Assembly (NCBI GenBank): GCA_041569895.1
Contig: JBFFXF010000082.1
Location: 1-27,799, forward strand
Source of the DNA: JBFFXF01 sp041569895
GTDB lineage: Bacteria > Planctomycetota > UBA8108 > JACQVS01
Direction: 5' to 3'
Length of the DNA stretch: 27,799 nucleotides
Shown: positions 1-6,969 of the stretch, piece after piece
Position numbering within the stretch: position 1 is the first letter of the stretch
Layout: every line of letters begins with the position of its first letter
Notes under the pieces: model-generated
Database searches by the model: none
What the model was told of the DNA's origin: nothing
What the model saw: the letters and a program-made list of their open reading frames with translations, nothing else
Made by a program: the position numbers and the translations under genes

Positions 1-42
1 AACGGGGACGGGAACGGGGACGGGAACGGGGACGCCGAACGG
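1..42. repeat. G3N3 repeat array (window-edge copy)
   Basis: Three near-identical 12-bp units of the type AACGGGGACGGG lie directly downstream of the next gene's stop codon. Runs of three or four G every six bases match the canonical G-quadruplex pattern on the plus strand. It belongs to the same family as the arrays near 5080, 5540, 14274, 17913 and 19540. The window edge cuts it, so the full element and any core are unseen. Confidence 0.8.
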
Positions 43-43
43 G

Positions 44-589
44 TCAGTCGTCGAAGATATCGCCCTTTTCGCGCAGGAAGCGCCAGGGGCGGCCGCCGGA
101 GCGGATGGCTCGGGGGGTGTCGTAGATGTCGAGGATCCACGCGGAGAAGAAGTAGCCGAGACCGACGGCGCCGACCGAGCCGCCGGCGACGTACATCGAC
201 ACCGGCAGGATGTTGTCGCTGCTCCGGTCGATGAAGTACGCGCCGGTGACGATGCCGCCGCCCACCGCGGTGAAGAGATAGCCCCACTGGCCCATGTTGC
301 TCAATCGGCGCGCGGTGGCGTGGTCGCCGGCGTAGCGGTGGCCAAGGCCGTGGATGAAGAACCCCGGGAAGATCGCGATCAACTCGCCGATGAAAACCGA
401 CTTACCGCTCTCCTCCTCCTCGTCGAGGTAGAAGCCCTCGTCCTCCTGGAACGCCGCCGGTCTCGGGATGGCGCGGCGGGCCTCGAGCACGAGCGTCGCG
501 TCGATGCGCTGGAAGGCCGAGAAACACCCCGTGCCGCAGACGAGGATCAACAGGAGGGAGGTCGCATGGCCGATTCGGTGTGAGTTCAC
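44..589 (-). CDS. predicted exported or lipid-anchored membrane protein, unknown function
   Basis: 181 residues from a GTG start. The N-terminus has a hydrophobic stretch (residues 11-20) ending in GTGC, a possible but non-canonical lipobox with Cys22 as lipidation site. An acidic patch (DEEEE, 56-60) follows. A motif around IFPGFFIHGLGHRYAGD (73-89) resembles short motifs seen just before paired helices in small bacterial membrane proteins. Two hydrophobic helices follow at about 103-120 and 129-153. No enzymatic motif is visible. There is no strong Shine-Dalgarno before the GTG, so the start rests on the signal-like sequence. It ends next to a G3N3 repeat array. I do not recognise a named family. 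Confidence 0.7.
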   Translation of the reverse strand: MNSHRIGHATSLLLILVCGTGCFSAFQRIDATLVLEARRAIPRPAAFQEDEGFYLDEEEESGKSVFIGELIAIFPGFFIHGLGHRYAGDHATARRLSNMGQWGYLFTAVGGGIVTGAYFIDRSSDNILPVSMYVAGGSVGAVGLGYFFSAWILDIYDTPRAIRSGGRPWRFLREKGDIFDD

Positions 590-775
590 GGCAGGCGCCC
601 CGGGATCACGCGGCCATGGGCGGGAACGCCCCCGAGCCCGGAACCGCTGGAAACGAAAGAAGGCGGGAGCGAGGAACGTGGTGCCTCAGGGCGCTCCCGA
701 CAACCTCGAGCACCCGCGCCCCACGAGGGGCGTCCATTCCCGACCCGCCTTCTTTCGCGCGAAAAAGAAGAGTGA

Positions 776-937
776 TTACTTCTTCTTCTTGGCGCGCTTC
801 TTACCAGCCTTCTTCTTCTTGCCTGTTTTCTTGGCTGTCTTCTTGGCCTTCTTCCGACGCTTTTTCGCCTTCTTGGCGACCTTCTTCTTTTTCTTGGCGG
901 TCGTTTTCTTCGCCGCCTTCTTCCGTCTCTTGGCCAT
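776..937 (-). CDS. small lysine-rich histone H1-like DNA-binding protein
   Basis: A 53-residue ORF starting at ATG 937 and ending in TAA. More than half of the residues are lysine, with most of the rest Ala, Arg and Thr; it begins MAKRRKKAAKK and is built of KKA/KKT/KKK blocks. It is preceded by an excellent ribosome-binding site (AAGGAG, 7 nt before ATG). That argues for real expression of a peptide that length filters would miss. Composition matches bacterial H1-like/Hc1-like nucleoid proteins, which bind and compact DNA through charge; a nucleoid role is inferred. It lacks the hydrophobic residues needed for a globular fold. The opposite strand reads as a long poly-Phe ORF, which is a shadow. 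A weak promoter-like pair lies upstream (TTGAGA at 997-1002, TGTACG at 974-979, 17-bp spacer, minus strand). Confidence 0.8.
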   Translation of the reverse strand: MAKRRKKAAKKTTAKKKKKVAKKAKKRRKKAKKTAKKTGKKKKAGKKRAKKKK

Positions 938-1440
938 TTCCGTTCTCCTTTTTAGAAAGGCCTTCGTGGAAACCGTACAGACAAACGCTCAGGGATTCTC
1001 AACCATATCGCGCCCGGTACGTCTCGAGTCGGAGGGAAGACTGGCCATGGCATGTGGTGACGGTGGCCCGCAGTCGCACGGAAACGAGCGCAGCTCGTCC
1101 AGCGTCAAGGCCCCCAATCTCTTCACCCTTCTCTTCACTCCAGGCCGCTCGGCGTGCTGCGGTGGTCACCGTTCTCCGGTTGTTCCGAACTGTCCAGTGG
1201 AGTTGTTCCACAGGACTCAGAATCGATGCACCACGTTTGATGCACCACGATTGATCCACCACGCTTTTCGAGTTGGCGACGATCATAAGGACCGCCGCTT
1301 GGTTTTCAATAAAAAATTGGAATTTGTTTGATTTCTGCCCGTTCGCATCGCGGCGCGTCAACCGCACTCCCTCGAGAGGTCAGCGTCGGTCGGACCGCGT
1401 CGGAACGAGAAGAAAAAGTGGAAGGATCGATGGTCGGCGA
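938..1440. other. gene-poor intergenic region with AT-rich patch
   Basis: About 500 bp between two minus-strand genes. It contains the weak promoter-like pair for the lysine-rich gene, three tandem 14-mers (1222-1263), and an AT-rich patch around 1305-1333 that stands out in this GC-rich DNA. The patch could be a promoter or the termination zone of the upstream gene; no clear hairpin plus T-tract was found. A minus-strand frame (999-1367) is open but has no family-like features. Confidence 0.5.
1222..1263. repeat. three tandem 14-bp repeats
   Basis: Three adjacent 14-mers: ATCGATGCACCACG, TTTGATGCACCACG and ATTGATCCACCACG, differing at three or fewer positions from the consensus WTTGATGCACCACG. 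They sit in the non-coding region upstream of the lysine-rich peptide gene. Head-to-tail spacing of 14 bp could reflect slippage or a binding-site array. Confidence 0.85.
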
Positions 1441-2787
1441 TCAGTCGTCGAGAGCATCCCACGACGGGTCGTCGTCGACTTCGTAGTCGCCGTCGAGGTC
1501 GACGTCGACATCGGTGTCGACATCGGTGTCGACACCGGTGTCGACACCGGTGTCGACGTCGGCTCCGGTGTCGAATCCGTCGAGACCGTAGTCGCCGAGA
1601 TCGAAGTCGCCGAAGCCACCGTCGGAGCTCGACGTCGAGCCGTCGCTCGACGAGCCCGTGTCTCCGTCGCCCCGCCACGACTCGTCCCCGGGAAGCAGGT
1701 CGTCACCCGGGAGCCCGTCGTCGCTCGAGCGCGAGTCGTCGCCCGGCAGCGTGTCTCCGCCGGTGCCGAATCCGGTGGCGATGAACTCGATCGACGCCAC
1801 GGCGTCCCTGGCGGCCACCATGACGTCCTGCGGCGTGACCTCGCTCGCGAAGGTCGAGATGATCCAGAAGTGCCCGCCGTCGCCGGGCACCAGAGTCTGC
1901 TTCACGGAGAGCGACGGCGTGTCATCCGAGCCGTCCTCGCCGAGCAGGTGACCGAGACCCGTGATCTCGTGGGCCCTCTGCCCCCCGATGGTCTTCGATT
2001 TCTCGTCGATGACCTGGAAATCCGGCAGCACGAGCGACGGATCCTCGCGCATCGACGCCATGGCGTCCTCGAGCAGCCACTCGGTGGCCCGACCGCGCAC
2101 GATGACGAGCGTCGGACGGAGACCGTCCGACTGCACCGGACCCGTCCAGCGGGCGGAGCGCTCCCCGGGCTCGTACGACCACGACCGCGGGGGCTCGATC
2201 GAGAGCCAGAGGTGGTCGAGCACGGAGCGCTCGACGCGCACCGGGGTGACGTCGATGATCGGGTCGACGGGGTCCGTCCACGTCGGATCCGTGATGGGAT
2301 CGGTGGTGCCGACGTCCGTGCCACCATCCGTCGGGAAGTCCTCGACCGAGATGGGCGGCACCGCCTCGAAGACGCTGTTGTACTCCTCCAGGACGTCGCT
2401 CCAGGTCTGCGGGAGCTCGTCGGCGACGGTCAGGCTCTCGCCGTCGAGCAGCGGCTGCAGGGTGGTTTCCTTCGCAGCCGCGGCCTTTCGCCGGCGCTCG
2501 ATCGCCTCTCTCTCGGCGGAGTCGAGCTCCACGGACTCGAGGAAGCGCCTGTAGATGAAGAGCTTGCCGTTCTCCCAGCCGAGGACGATCTTCTCGTCGT
2601 CCTCATCGACGATCGGCCCCTGGATGATGTAGCCGTTCTTCATGAAGACGGTGCCGGCGATGGCAGCGCCCTCGGTCGCGAGCAACGCCAGGGCAATGAG
2701 CACGACGCGCCCGATGGCGACCCGCAGCGTCAGACTCGGCCGGACCCGCACGGTCTGCTCGTCATGTGCGCTCGGCAGGCTCTTCAC
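1441..2787 (-). CDS. exported/membrane-anchored protein with KNG-type N-terminal motif and acidic repeat tail
   Basis: 448 residues from a GTG start with a strong AAGGAG site placed inside the last codons of the upstream gene, so translation is probably coupled. Residues about 22-45 form a signal peptide or anchor. Then comes a beta-rich motif with MKNGYIIQGPIV, the same pattern as in the protein at 15889. A middle segment (about 190-340; starts near LWLSIEPPRSWSYEP and ends near AVASIEF) has the look of a PsbP/DcrB-type fold, suggested by pattern only. The C-terminal 100 residues are Asp/Gly/Ser/Thr-rich, ending in VDTG/VDTD repeats encoded by tandem 12-mers. The function is unknown; an envelope protein is likely. 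Confidence 0.75.
   Translation of the reverse strand: MKSLPSAHDEQTVRVRPSLTLRVAIGRVVLIALALLATEGAAIAGTVFMKNGYIIQGPIVDEDDEKIVLGWENGKLFIYRRFLESVELDSAEREAIERRRKAAAAKETTLQPLLDGESLTVADELPQTWSDVLEEYNSVFEAVPPISVEDFPTDGGTDVGTTDPITDPTWTDPVDPIIDVTPVRVERSVLDHLWLSIEPPRSWSYEPGERSARWTGPVQSDGLRPTLVIVRGRATEWLLEDAMASMREDPSLVLPDFQVIDEKSKTIGGQRAHEITGLGHLLGEDGSDDTPSLSVKQTLVPGDGGHFWIISTFASEVTPQDVMVAARDAVASIEFIATGFGTGGDTLPGDDSRSSDDGLPGDDLLPGDESWRGDGDTGSSSDGSTSSSDGGFGDFDLGDYGLDGFDTGADVDTGVDTGVDTDVDTDVDVDLDGDYEVDDDPSWDALDD
1504..1551. repeat. four tandem 12-bp coding repeats
   Basis: Four adjacent units of GTCGACATCGGT or GTCGACACCGGT (plus-strand reading) inside the 3' end of the minus-strand gene, encoding its VDTG/VDTD tail. 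The pattern resembles the (TCGGNN)n arms of the intergenic composite repeats in this window. Confidence 0.85.
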
Positions 2788-2790
2788 GTC

Positions 2791-3912
2791 TCACTCCTTC
2801 GGATCTTCCCACTGAACGCCAAGTTCCATGGCGAGGAGCACCGACTCCCGCACCGCCTCGCGCGTCTTCGAGCGACTCGGCCACGTCTGGGGCTCGATCA
2901 CGGTGGTGCCCGGATCGGTGCCGCCGGACGACGGCCCGACTCCGGGCCCCTCGGTCGTGCCGACGTCGGGGCCATCGCCGATCCCTGAGGCGGACGCGGT
3001 CTGCGGCGTGCGGTCCCACGGCCCGAACATCTCCATGTACTTCAGGTACGCGAAGAACCCTCCGGCGCCGATCAGGGCGAGCGCGGCGAAGGTCGCGAAA
3101 ACGCCGCCGCGCGACCGTGGCTCGGGGCCGTAGTCGTAGCCCATGCCGTCGTCGTAGTACGTGTCGTAGCCCTCGTCGGCCTCGTAGCCGCCGATCGCCT
3201 CCGTGCCGACGTCGTCGTCGGCGCCGAGGATCTCGGGATCCAGCGACGACGCGAGCTCCGTGATCTCGTCGATCACGCCGACGCCGGCCGGCGCGTCGCT
3301 CATGGTGCCGACCGAAAGGGCCTCGTCGATGTCCTCGGTCGCGTCGTCGGGCGACACCTCGAGCGGATTCGACGTGCGCAGACCGACACCCTCGAGGCTC
3401 TCCCTCGAGAGGCCGACCTCGCGCGTGAAGCCGTCCGCCATGTCGTCGCCGTCGTCGTCGAGGAGGACGAGGACCTCGTCGGAGTCGTCCTGCTGGTTCT
3501 GATCGTCGTGCATGCCCTCGGTGGCGAAACTCTCGCTGCCGACACGCTCCGTGCCGACGCCCTCGGTGCCGATACTCTCCGTGCCGACGCCCTCGGTCGC
3601 GACACCCTCGGTCGGTATCGGATCGCCTCCGATCGGCTCCATCTCGAAGCCGCCGTACTGCACGTCGTGGGTCTGCGACCGCTCCTCGGAGAAGCCGATC
3701 GACTCGAGGTCCTTCTCGAGCTTCAGACCCGGAGACTCGCCGAATTCGCCCTCCGGGGGCCCGGATCGCTGTCCGGGCTCGATGCCCGGGCCGAGCTCGC
3801 CGGCGTCTGGCGTCGGGCGCTTGCGGGTGAGCTCCTCGGTCTCGCTCGGGTCGGGGAGCTTCTCGGTGAAATCGATCTCGTCGTCCGGGTTGCGTTCGTC
3901 TGGATCGACCAT
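2791..3912 (-). CDS. single-pass membrane protein with long acidic disordered N-terminal region
   Basis: 373 residues from ATG 3912, with GAGGA about 5 nt upstream. The first roughly 270 residues are strongly acidic and low complexity, including five-residue repeats (TEGVG, TESIG, TEGVG, TERVG) at about 100-130. A Tyr/Asp/Gly-rich stretch follows. One transmembrane helix follows at about 274-295 (GVFATFAALALIGAGGFFAYL). The C-terminal part (about 300-373) is Gly/Pro/Thr-rich, then charged. There is no signal peptide, so the acidic part is probably cytoplasmic. The stop lies 3 nt before the next gene's GTG and the Shine-Dalgarno of that gene overlaps this 3' end, so the two are one translationally coupled unit. 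No known family is recognised. Confidence 0.7.
   Translation of the reverse strand: MVDPDERNPDDEIDFTEKLPDPSETEELTRKRPTPDAGELGPGIEPGQRSGPPEGEFGESPGLKLEKDLESIGFSEERSQTHDVQYGGFEMEPIGGDPIPTEGVATEGVGTESIGTEGVGTERVGSESFATEGMHDDQNQQDDSDEVLVLLDDDGDDMADGFTREVGLSRESLEGVGLRTSNPLEVSPDDATEDIDEALSVGTMSDAPAGVGVIDEITELASSLDPEILGADDDVGTEAIGGYEADEGYDTYYDDGMGYDYGPEPRSRGGVFATFAALALIGAGGFFAYLKYMEMFGPWDRTPQTASASGIGDGPDVGTTEGPGVGPSSGGTDPGTTVIEPQTWPSRSKTREAVRESVLLAMELGVQWEDPKE
3523..3612. repeat. six tandem 15-bp coding repeats
   Basis: Degenerate 15-mers of the type GCCGACGCCCTCGGT (plus-strand reading), in the frame of the acidic membrane protein, encoding TEGVG-like pentapeptides. Copies 3553-3567 and 3583-3597 are identical, which suggests recent duplication. 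Confidence 0.8.
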
Positions 3913-4277
3913 GCGTTCCTCGTCAGCCGTGCGAGCTGGAAAGAGGCGCTCGCCGCAGTTACTCTCGTTTGTTGGTCCTGGCGGAGATCGTCTGAGACGC
4001 CCTAAGTGTCGCTGTGACTTAGAAGAATACCCCGCCCTCGGAGGCTGTCAAACGCTCCCGGGCGCTCTCCCCCGGCAGGGCCCGAACTCGACTTTCGACG
4101 GTATTGTGCCGACCGGAGCGCCGGCAACCGGACCGGACTCCGGCTCTCCTGATTCCACATTTCGGAGAATGGCCGCTGCTTTCTTTACGGAAAAGCGGCC
4201 CGGGCGCGGAGGCCCCCGGCGACGATCGTCGGGCGCCGGAGCCCGGATGCAACACGGCGCCGACCGGGACCGTCTTC
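3913..4277. other. divergent intergenic region upstream of the ECF sigma gene
   Basis: 365 bp between diverging genes. It holds a hairpin at 4171-4200 (arms GGCCGCT and AGCGGCC, with additional TTTC/GAAA pairing inside) and a perfect 12-bp palindrome CGACGATCGTCG at 4220-4231. Both are within about 110 bp of the sigma-factor start. The plus-strand frame of the sigma gene stays open from 4104, but that part has no family similarity. No consensus sigma-70 promoter was evident. Confidence 0.5.
4171..4231. promoter_or_regulatory. hairpin and palindrome upstream of ECF sigma gene
   Basis: Perfect 7-bp arms GGCCGCT (4171-4177) and AGCGGCC (4194-4200), followed by the palindrome CGACGATCGTCG (4220-4231). 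The position 47-107 bp before the chosen ATG suits an operator or a leader structure; the role is inferred. Confidence 0.35.
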
Positions 4278-5027
4278 ATGAATGAAACCGGAGGATCCGA
4301 ACACGCACCAGTGCCTGGCCGCAGCCGCGCTCCCACGAGCCCGATCGAGTCGCGCCCGTCGTCCGCCGGTGACCACCGCCGGGAGTCGGTGCCCGATGAC
4401 GTGGCGCGCGATGCCGTGACGCTCGATGCCGTGACGCTCGATGACGTGACGCTCGATGACGTGACGCTCGATGACGTGGTGCTCGACGACGCTCGCCTCG
4501 TGGCCGAGTGCCTCGGGGGCCGTGATCCGGAGGCCGCATGTCGCGCGCTTGTAACACGTTACTGGAAGGCCGTCGTGAGCTCGATCCGCTTCCGTGTGCG
4601 CAGCCTGCGCGATGCGGAGGAGATCGCCCAGGACACCTTCACCCGCGCGTTCCGGTCACTGCGCAGTCTGCAGTCGCCGTCGAGCTTCGCGTCGTGGATC
4701 TTCCGGATCGCCTCGAACCAGGCGACCGACTTCCTCCGCGGGCGGCCGGCGACGGTGTCGCTCGACGAGCTCGCCGAGAGCGGCCGATTGGCGGCGCTGG
4801 ACGCGGAGGAGCAGGACGACCTCGAGGTCGACGAGCTCATCGGCCGCGTCCTCGAGGCGGTCGGTCAGCTGCCAGAGCGCTACCGTCTCGTGGTGACGCT
4901 GCGGTACGTGGTCGGGCTCTCGGCGAAGGAGATCGCCCGCGAGCTCGACGAGCCCGAGGGGACGATCCGCAACCGGGTTTTCCGCGCCGTGGCCAAGCTG
5001 AAGAAGATGTTCAAGGTGGAGCGTTGA
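4278..5027 (+). CDS. ECF-type RNA polymerase sigma factor
   Basis: 249 residues from ATG 4278; the frame is open further upstream, but that part does not resemble a protein family and there is no strong ribosome site, so the start is uncertain. Residues 40-74 are VTLDD-type pentapeptide repeats. Region 2 follows (about 80-150; RDAEEIAQDTFTRAFRSL then SFASWIFRIASNQATDFLR), typical of sigma-70 family core binding and -10 recognition. Region 4 is at about 190-245 (LPERYRLVVTLRYVVGLSAK, EIARELDEPEGTIRNRVFRA), the -35 binding helix-turn-helix. There is no clear region 1 or 3, hence ECF class. An anti-sigma gene follows 91 bp downstream. The repeat-containing N-terminal extension is unusual for the family. 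Confidence 0.9.
   Translation: MNETGGSEHAPVPGRSRAPTSPIESRPSSAGDHRRESVPDDVARDAVTLDAVTLDDVTLDDVTLDDVVLDDARLVAECLGGRDPEAACRALVTRYWKAVVSSIRFRVRSLRDAEEIAQDTFTRAFRSLRSLQSPSSFASWIFRIASNQATDFLRGRPATVSLDELAESGRLAALDAEEQDDLEVDELIGRVLEAVGQLPERYRLVVTLRYVVGLSAKEIARELDEPEGTIRNRVFRAVAKLKKMFKVER
4395..4499. repeat. seven tandem 15-bp coding repeats in sigma factor
   Basis: Seven 15-mers in frame; units 2 and 3 are both GATGCCGTGACGCTC, units 4 and 5 are both GATGACGTGACGCTC, and the outer units are diverged. They encode an acidic five-residue repeat just ahead of sigma region 2. Identical neighbouring copies point to recent expansion. Confidence 0.9.
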
Positions 5028-5079
5028 CGTCGATGCAGGTCGGGTATCATGGCGCGGAGAGTGCGGTGATACTCGGATC

Positions 5080-5108
5080 GGGCACGGGAACGGGACCGGG
5101 AACGGGAA
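5080..5108 (+). repeat. G3N3 array in sigma/anti-sigma spacer
   Basis: Five GGG runs, each separated by exactly three bases (CAC, AAC, ACC, AAC), ending about 11 nt before the anti-sigma ATG and on its coding strand. This is a canonical G-quadruplex sequence that would be present in the mRNA next to the ribosome-binding site. An inverted counterpart lies after the gene. Confidence 0.85.
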
Positions 5109-5118
5109 GCAGCGAACG

Positions 5119-5532
5119 ATGAGCGAGACCGGAACGCGCGGAATGCAGGGCGACTGCGAGCGCTGGTGGGCGACGGCGCGGAACGCCCTCCTCGACCCGG
5201 CCAGCACCATGGAGGACACCGCGCTCCGGGAGCACCTCGTCGCCTGCCCGCGGTGTCGCGAGCGTCTCGGCGACTGGGTCGAGATCGACCGCTCGCTTCG
5301 CCACGCGCTTCGCTCGCTCGAGCAGCGGGTCGGCGCTCCGTCGAGGGAGCGCCTCGACCGGATCCTCGCCGATGTCCGGGAGCCCGAGACGAGCCGCCTG
5401 CTGCGACAAGTCCGCCGGCCCGTCAACACCATGCTGTGGGTGTCGGTGCTGGCGCTCTCGGTCGGCGCGCTCGCGACGCTGGCGGCGGTAGCGTGGCTCG
5501 TCTACCGAGCGTTCACCGGCGAGAGTCCCTGA
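5119..5532 (+). CDS. zinc-finger anti-sigma factor (single-pass membrane)
   Basis: 137 residues. Cys13, His39, Cys43 and Cys46 fit the H-x3-C-x2-C pattern of zinc-binding anti-sigma domains, with Cys13 as a possible extra ligand. A helical linker follows, then one transmembrane helix at about 104-128 and only a few residues after it. This is the short layout of anti-sigma factors that hold an ECF sigma at the membrane. Its position directly after the ECF sigma gene on the same strand supports it as the cognate regulator. There is no periplasmic sensor domain, so the signal must be sensed through the membrane segment or a partner. G3N3 arrays flank it on both sides in inverted orientation; the upstream one may affect its translation. 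Confidence 0.85.
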   Translation: MSETGTRGMQGDCERWWATARNALLDPASTMEDTALREHLVACPRCRERLGDWVEIDRSLRHALRSLEQRVGAPSRERLDRILADVREPETSRLLRQVRRPVNTMLWVSVLALSVGALATLAAVAWLVYRAFTGESP

Positions 5533-5575
5533 CCCCCCCGTGCCCGTTCCCGTTCCCGTGGCCGCTCCCGTTCCG
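5533..5575 (-). repeat. inverted G3N3 array after anti-sigma gene
   Basis: Starts right after the stop codon: C7, then GTG-CCC-GTT-CCC-GTT-CCC, then a decayed unit. On the minus strand it reads as GGG runs three bases apart. It sits between convergent genes. It is the inverted counterpart of the array at 5080-5108. Confidence 0.8.
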
Positions 5576-5666
5576 GAAACGCGGGACGGCGGGGCGAACA
5601 CCCGGGCTCGTGCCGTCGGGTAGAGCCGCCTCGAGCTCTGCAGGCTGAGCGCCGGGCAACGGCGAC

Positions 5667-6194
5667 TTATCGGAGCAAACCGCTGCGCACGAGATCCTCG
5701 GTGTCCATCTGGAGGATCTCCTCCTTGAGCTCCGGCCGCGCGATGACCCCCTTGCGCACGAGGAGCCGGATCAGCGCGTCGACGACGATCGCCGTCTCGC
5801 TGAATTCACGGGTCCTCGAACGCGTCGGCTGCTGGTCGTCGGGCACCGATACCGATTGCGGGCGCCCGGTCTCCGCGGCCCGGGCCAGGGCCGCGAGCTG
5901 CTCGCGGCGCCGCAGCATCCGGCGCCGGGACCCATCCGAGTCGGGAGACTCGGGGTCGGAGGACTTGTCGGGCGCCTCGGGATCCTCGGTGACGTGCACC
6001 GTCGGCAGGTCGACGCTGGCGATGTACTGGTCGAGCGTCGCGGCATCCACGAGGTTGAGGCGGCGAACGACGTCGGTCAGATTCCCGCCGACCGCCTTCT
6101 GGTAGTCCATCGCCGTGTTCAGCTGCGCTTCGGTCAGCAGCTTGTCCTTGACCATTCGCAGCCCGATCAGCTCCTGCTCCTCGGACCTGCTCAC
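5667..6194 (-). CDS. MshEN-like domain protein without ATPase
   Basis: 175 residues from a GTG start. Residues about 8-60 (LIGLRMVKDKLLTEAQLNTA, then VDAATLDQYIA) follow the paired-helix pattern of the N-terminal domain of GspE/PilB/MshE secretion ATPases. Certain members of that family bind cyclic di-GMP. A disordered linker rich in Asp, Ser, Pro and Arg follows (about 70-130), then a helical C-terminus (about 134-175) with IVVDALIRLLVRKGVI. No Walker motif is present. It is the last gene of a two-gene minus-strand unit, 60 bp after its partner, which carries the same type of module. The function is unknown; a regulatory or adaptor role is inferred. Confidence 0.7.
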   Translation of the reverse strand: MSRSEEQELIGLRMVKDKLLTEAQLNTAMDYQKAVGGNLTDVVRRLNLVDAATLDQYIASVDLPTVHVTEDPEAPDKSSDPESPDSDGSRRRMLRRREQLAALARAAETGRPQSVSVPDDQQPTRSRTREFSETAIVVDALIRLLVRKGVIARPELKEEILQMDTEDLVRSGLLR

Positions 6195-6254
6195 CGGTGT
6201 GCCTCCTTCCGCGAGCCGTCCCCTACCGGCGGCTCACCACCCACGGGCAGGACC

Positions 6255-6899
6255 TCACGGCGCGTGTGCATGGCTGCACTCCGGCTCCTGCTCCTCGTCC
6301 TCATCGCCCTCGATGGCGTCGTCGGCCCCGAGCGATCCGTCGGTGGCCACGGTATCCAGATACTTCGGGATTTCGAGCACGCTCTCGCAGTGCTTGCACC
6401 GGTATTTCGCGCTCGGCGAGAACGCGTGCACCGTGAAGTGAGAGTCGCACGACGGGCAGACGAGGATGCGCGCCTCCTGCCTCGCGAGCACGTCCAGAAC
6501 GTCGTCGACCGTCATGTACCCGAGCGACACCATGATGTCGCCGAGACAGAGCTGCAGGTTGAGTCGGCGGAGCCGCTGCTGCTCGAGCAACGCGCGCTCC
6601 AGCTGGTCGGCGTCGATCAACCCGGCCTTCATGGCCTGGCGTCCAAACGCCCGCTCCGTCCGCACCAGGTCCTTGGAGTCGAGGAGCATCTTGCGGAGCT
6701 TCTTTCGGCGGATCTCGAGGATCTCCGCCAGCTGATCCTGGGTGATGCGCCCCTGCTCGAGAAGGATCTCGCCGATCGGCCGGCGCTCGTCGCTCCCGAG
6801 CGACCTCTGGATGGTGAGCGCCTCCTGGAGGTCCTCCTGAGTGAGGTAGCCGTTCAGCACGGCCAGTCTGCCAAAGAGGTGTTCGTCGAACCGGAACAT
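6255..6899 (-). CDS. protein with two MshEN-like modules and a zinc ribbon
   Basis: 214 residues. ATG 6899 is chosen because GGGAG lies 8 nt upstream and the family pattern begins there; the frame stays open to 7142. Module 1 is residues 8-62 (FGRLAVLNGYLTQEDLQEAL then IGEILLEQGRITQDQLAEIL). Module 2 is residues 85-140 (FGRQAMKAGLIDADQLERAL then LGDIMVSLGYMTVDDVLDVL). Both match the two-half pattern of MshEN domains. A zinc ribbon follows with Cys148, Cys151, Cys168 and Cys171, then an acidic tail. There is no ATPase and no membrane segment. It is divergent from the DUF4388/PQQ gene, with 229 bp between them. Confidence 0.75.
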   Translation of the reverse strand: MFRFDEHLFGRLAVLNGYLTQEDLQEALTIQRSLGSDERRPIGEILLEQGRITQDQLAEILEIRRKKLRKMLLDSKDLVRTERAFGRQAMKAGLIDADQLERALLEQQRLRRLNLQLCLGDIMVSLGYMTVDDVLDVLARQEARILVCPSCDSHFTVHAFSPSAKYRCKHCESVLEIPKYLDTVATDGSLGADDAIEGDEDEEQEPECSHAHAP

Positions 6900-6969
6900 C
6901 CAAAAACTCCCGTGCAGATGGAGCGCGGCGCAGGTCGCCGAGCCGGGGCGCACCGGTATGGCCCCCCCA

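Noticed and set aside
468..1331. Long plus-strand ORF with many Phe and Leu residues
   Set aside because: It is the antisense of the lysine-rich peptide gene; AAG/AAA codons read backwards give Phe/Leu runs.
1300..1335. Rho-independent terminator in the AT-rich patch
   Set aside because: No GC-rich stem precedes the T-run in either orientation.
999..1367. 122-residue minus-strand ORF in the gene-poor region
   Set aside because: Composition is unlike the neighbouring genes, there is no ribosome site and no recognisable domain.
1441..2988. Long plus-strand ORFs opposite the envelope protein genes
   Set aside because: Codon-bias shadows in GC-rich DNA: Arg/Val-rich frames with no domains, opposite strongly supported genes.
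4104..4277. N-terminal extension of the first ECF sigma factor
   Set aside because: The frame is open but the region holds a hairpin and a palindrome and has no sigma-like sequence; ATG 4278 is a more sensible start.
5080..5575. Insertion sequence or composite transposon with G3N3 ends
   Set aside because: No transposase between or near the arrays and no target-site duplication visible; the inverted arms are kept as a finding only.
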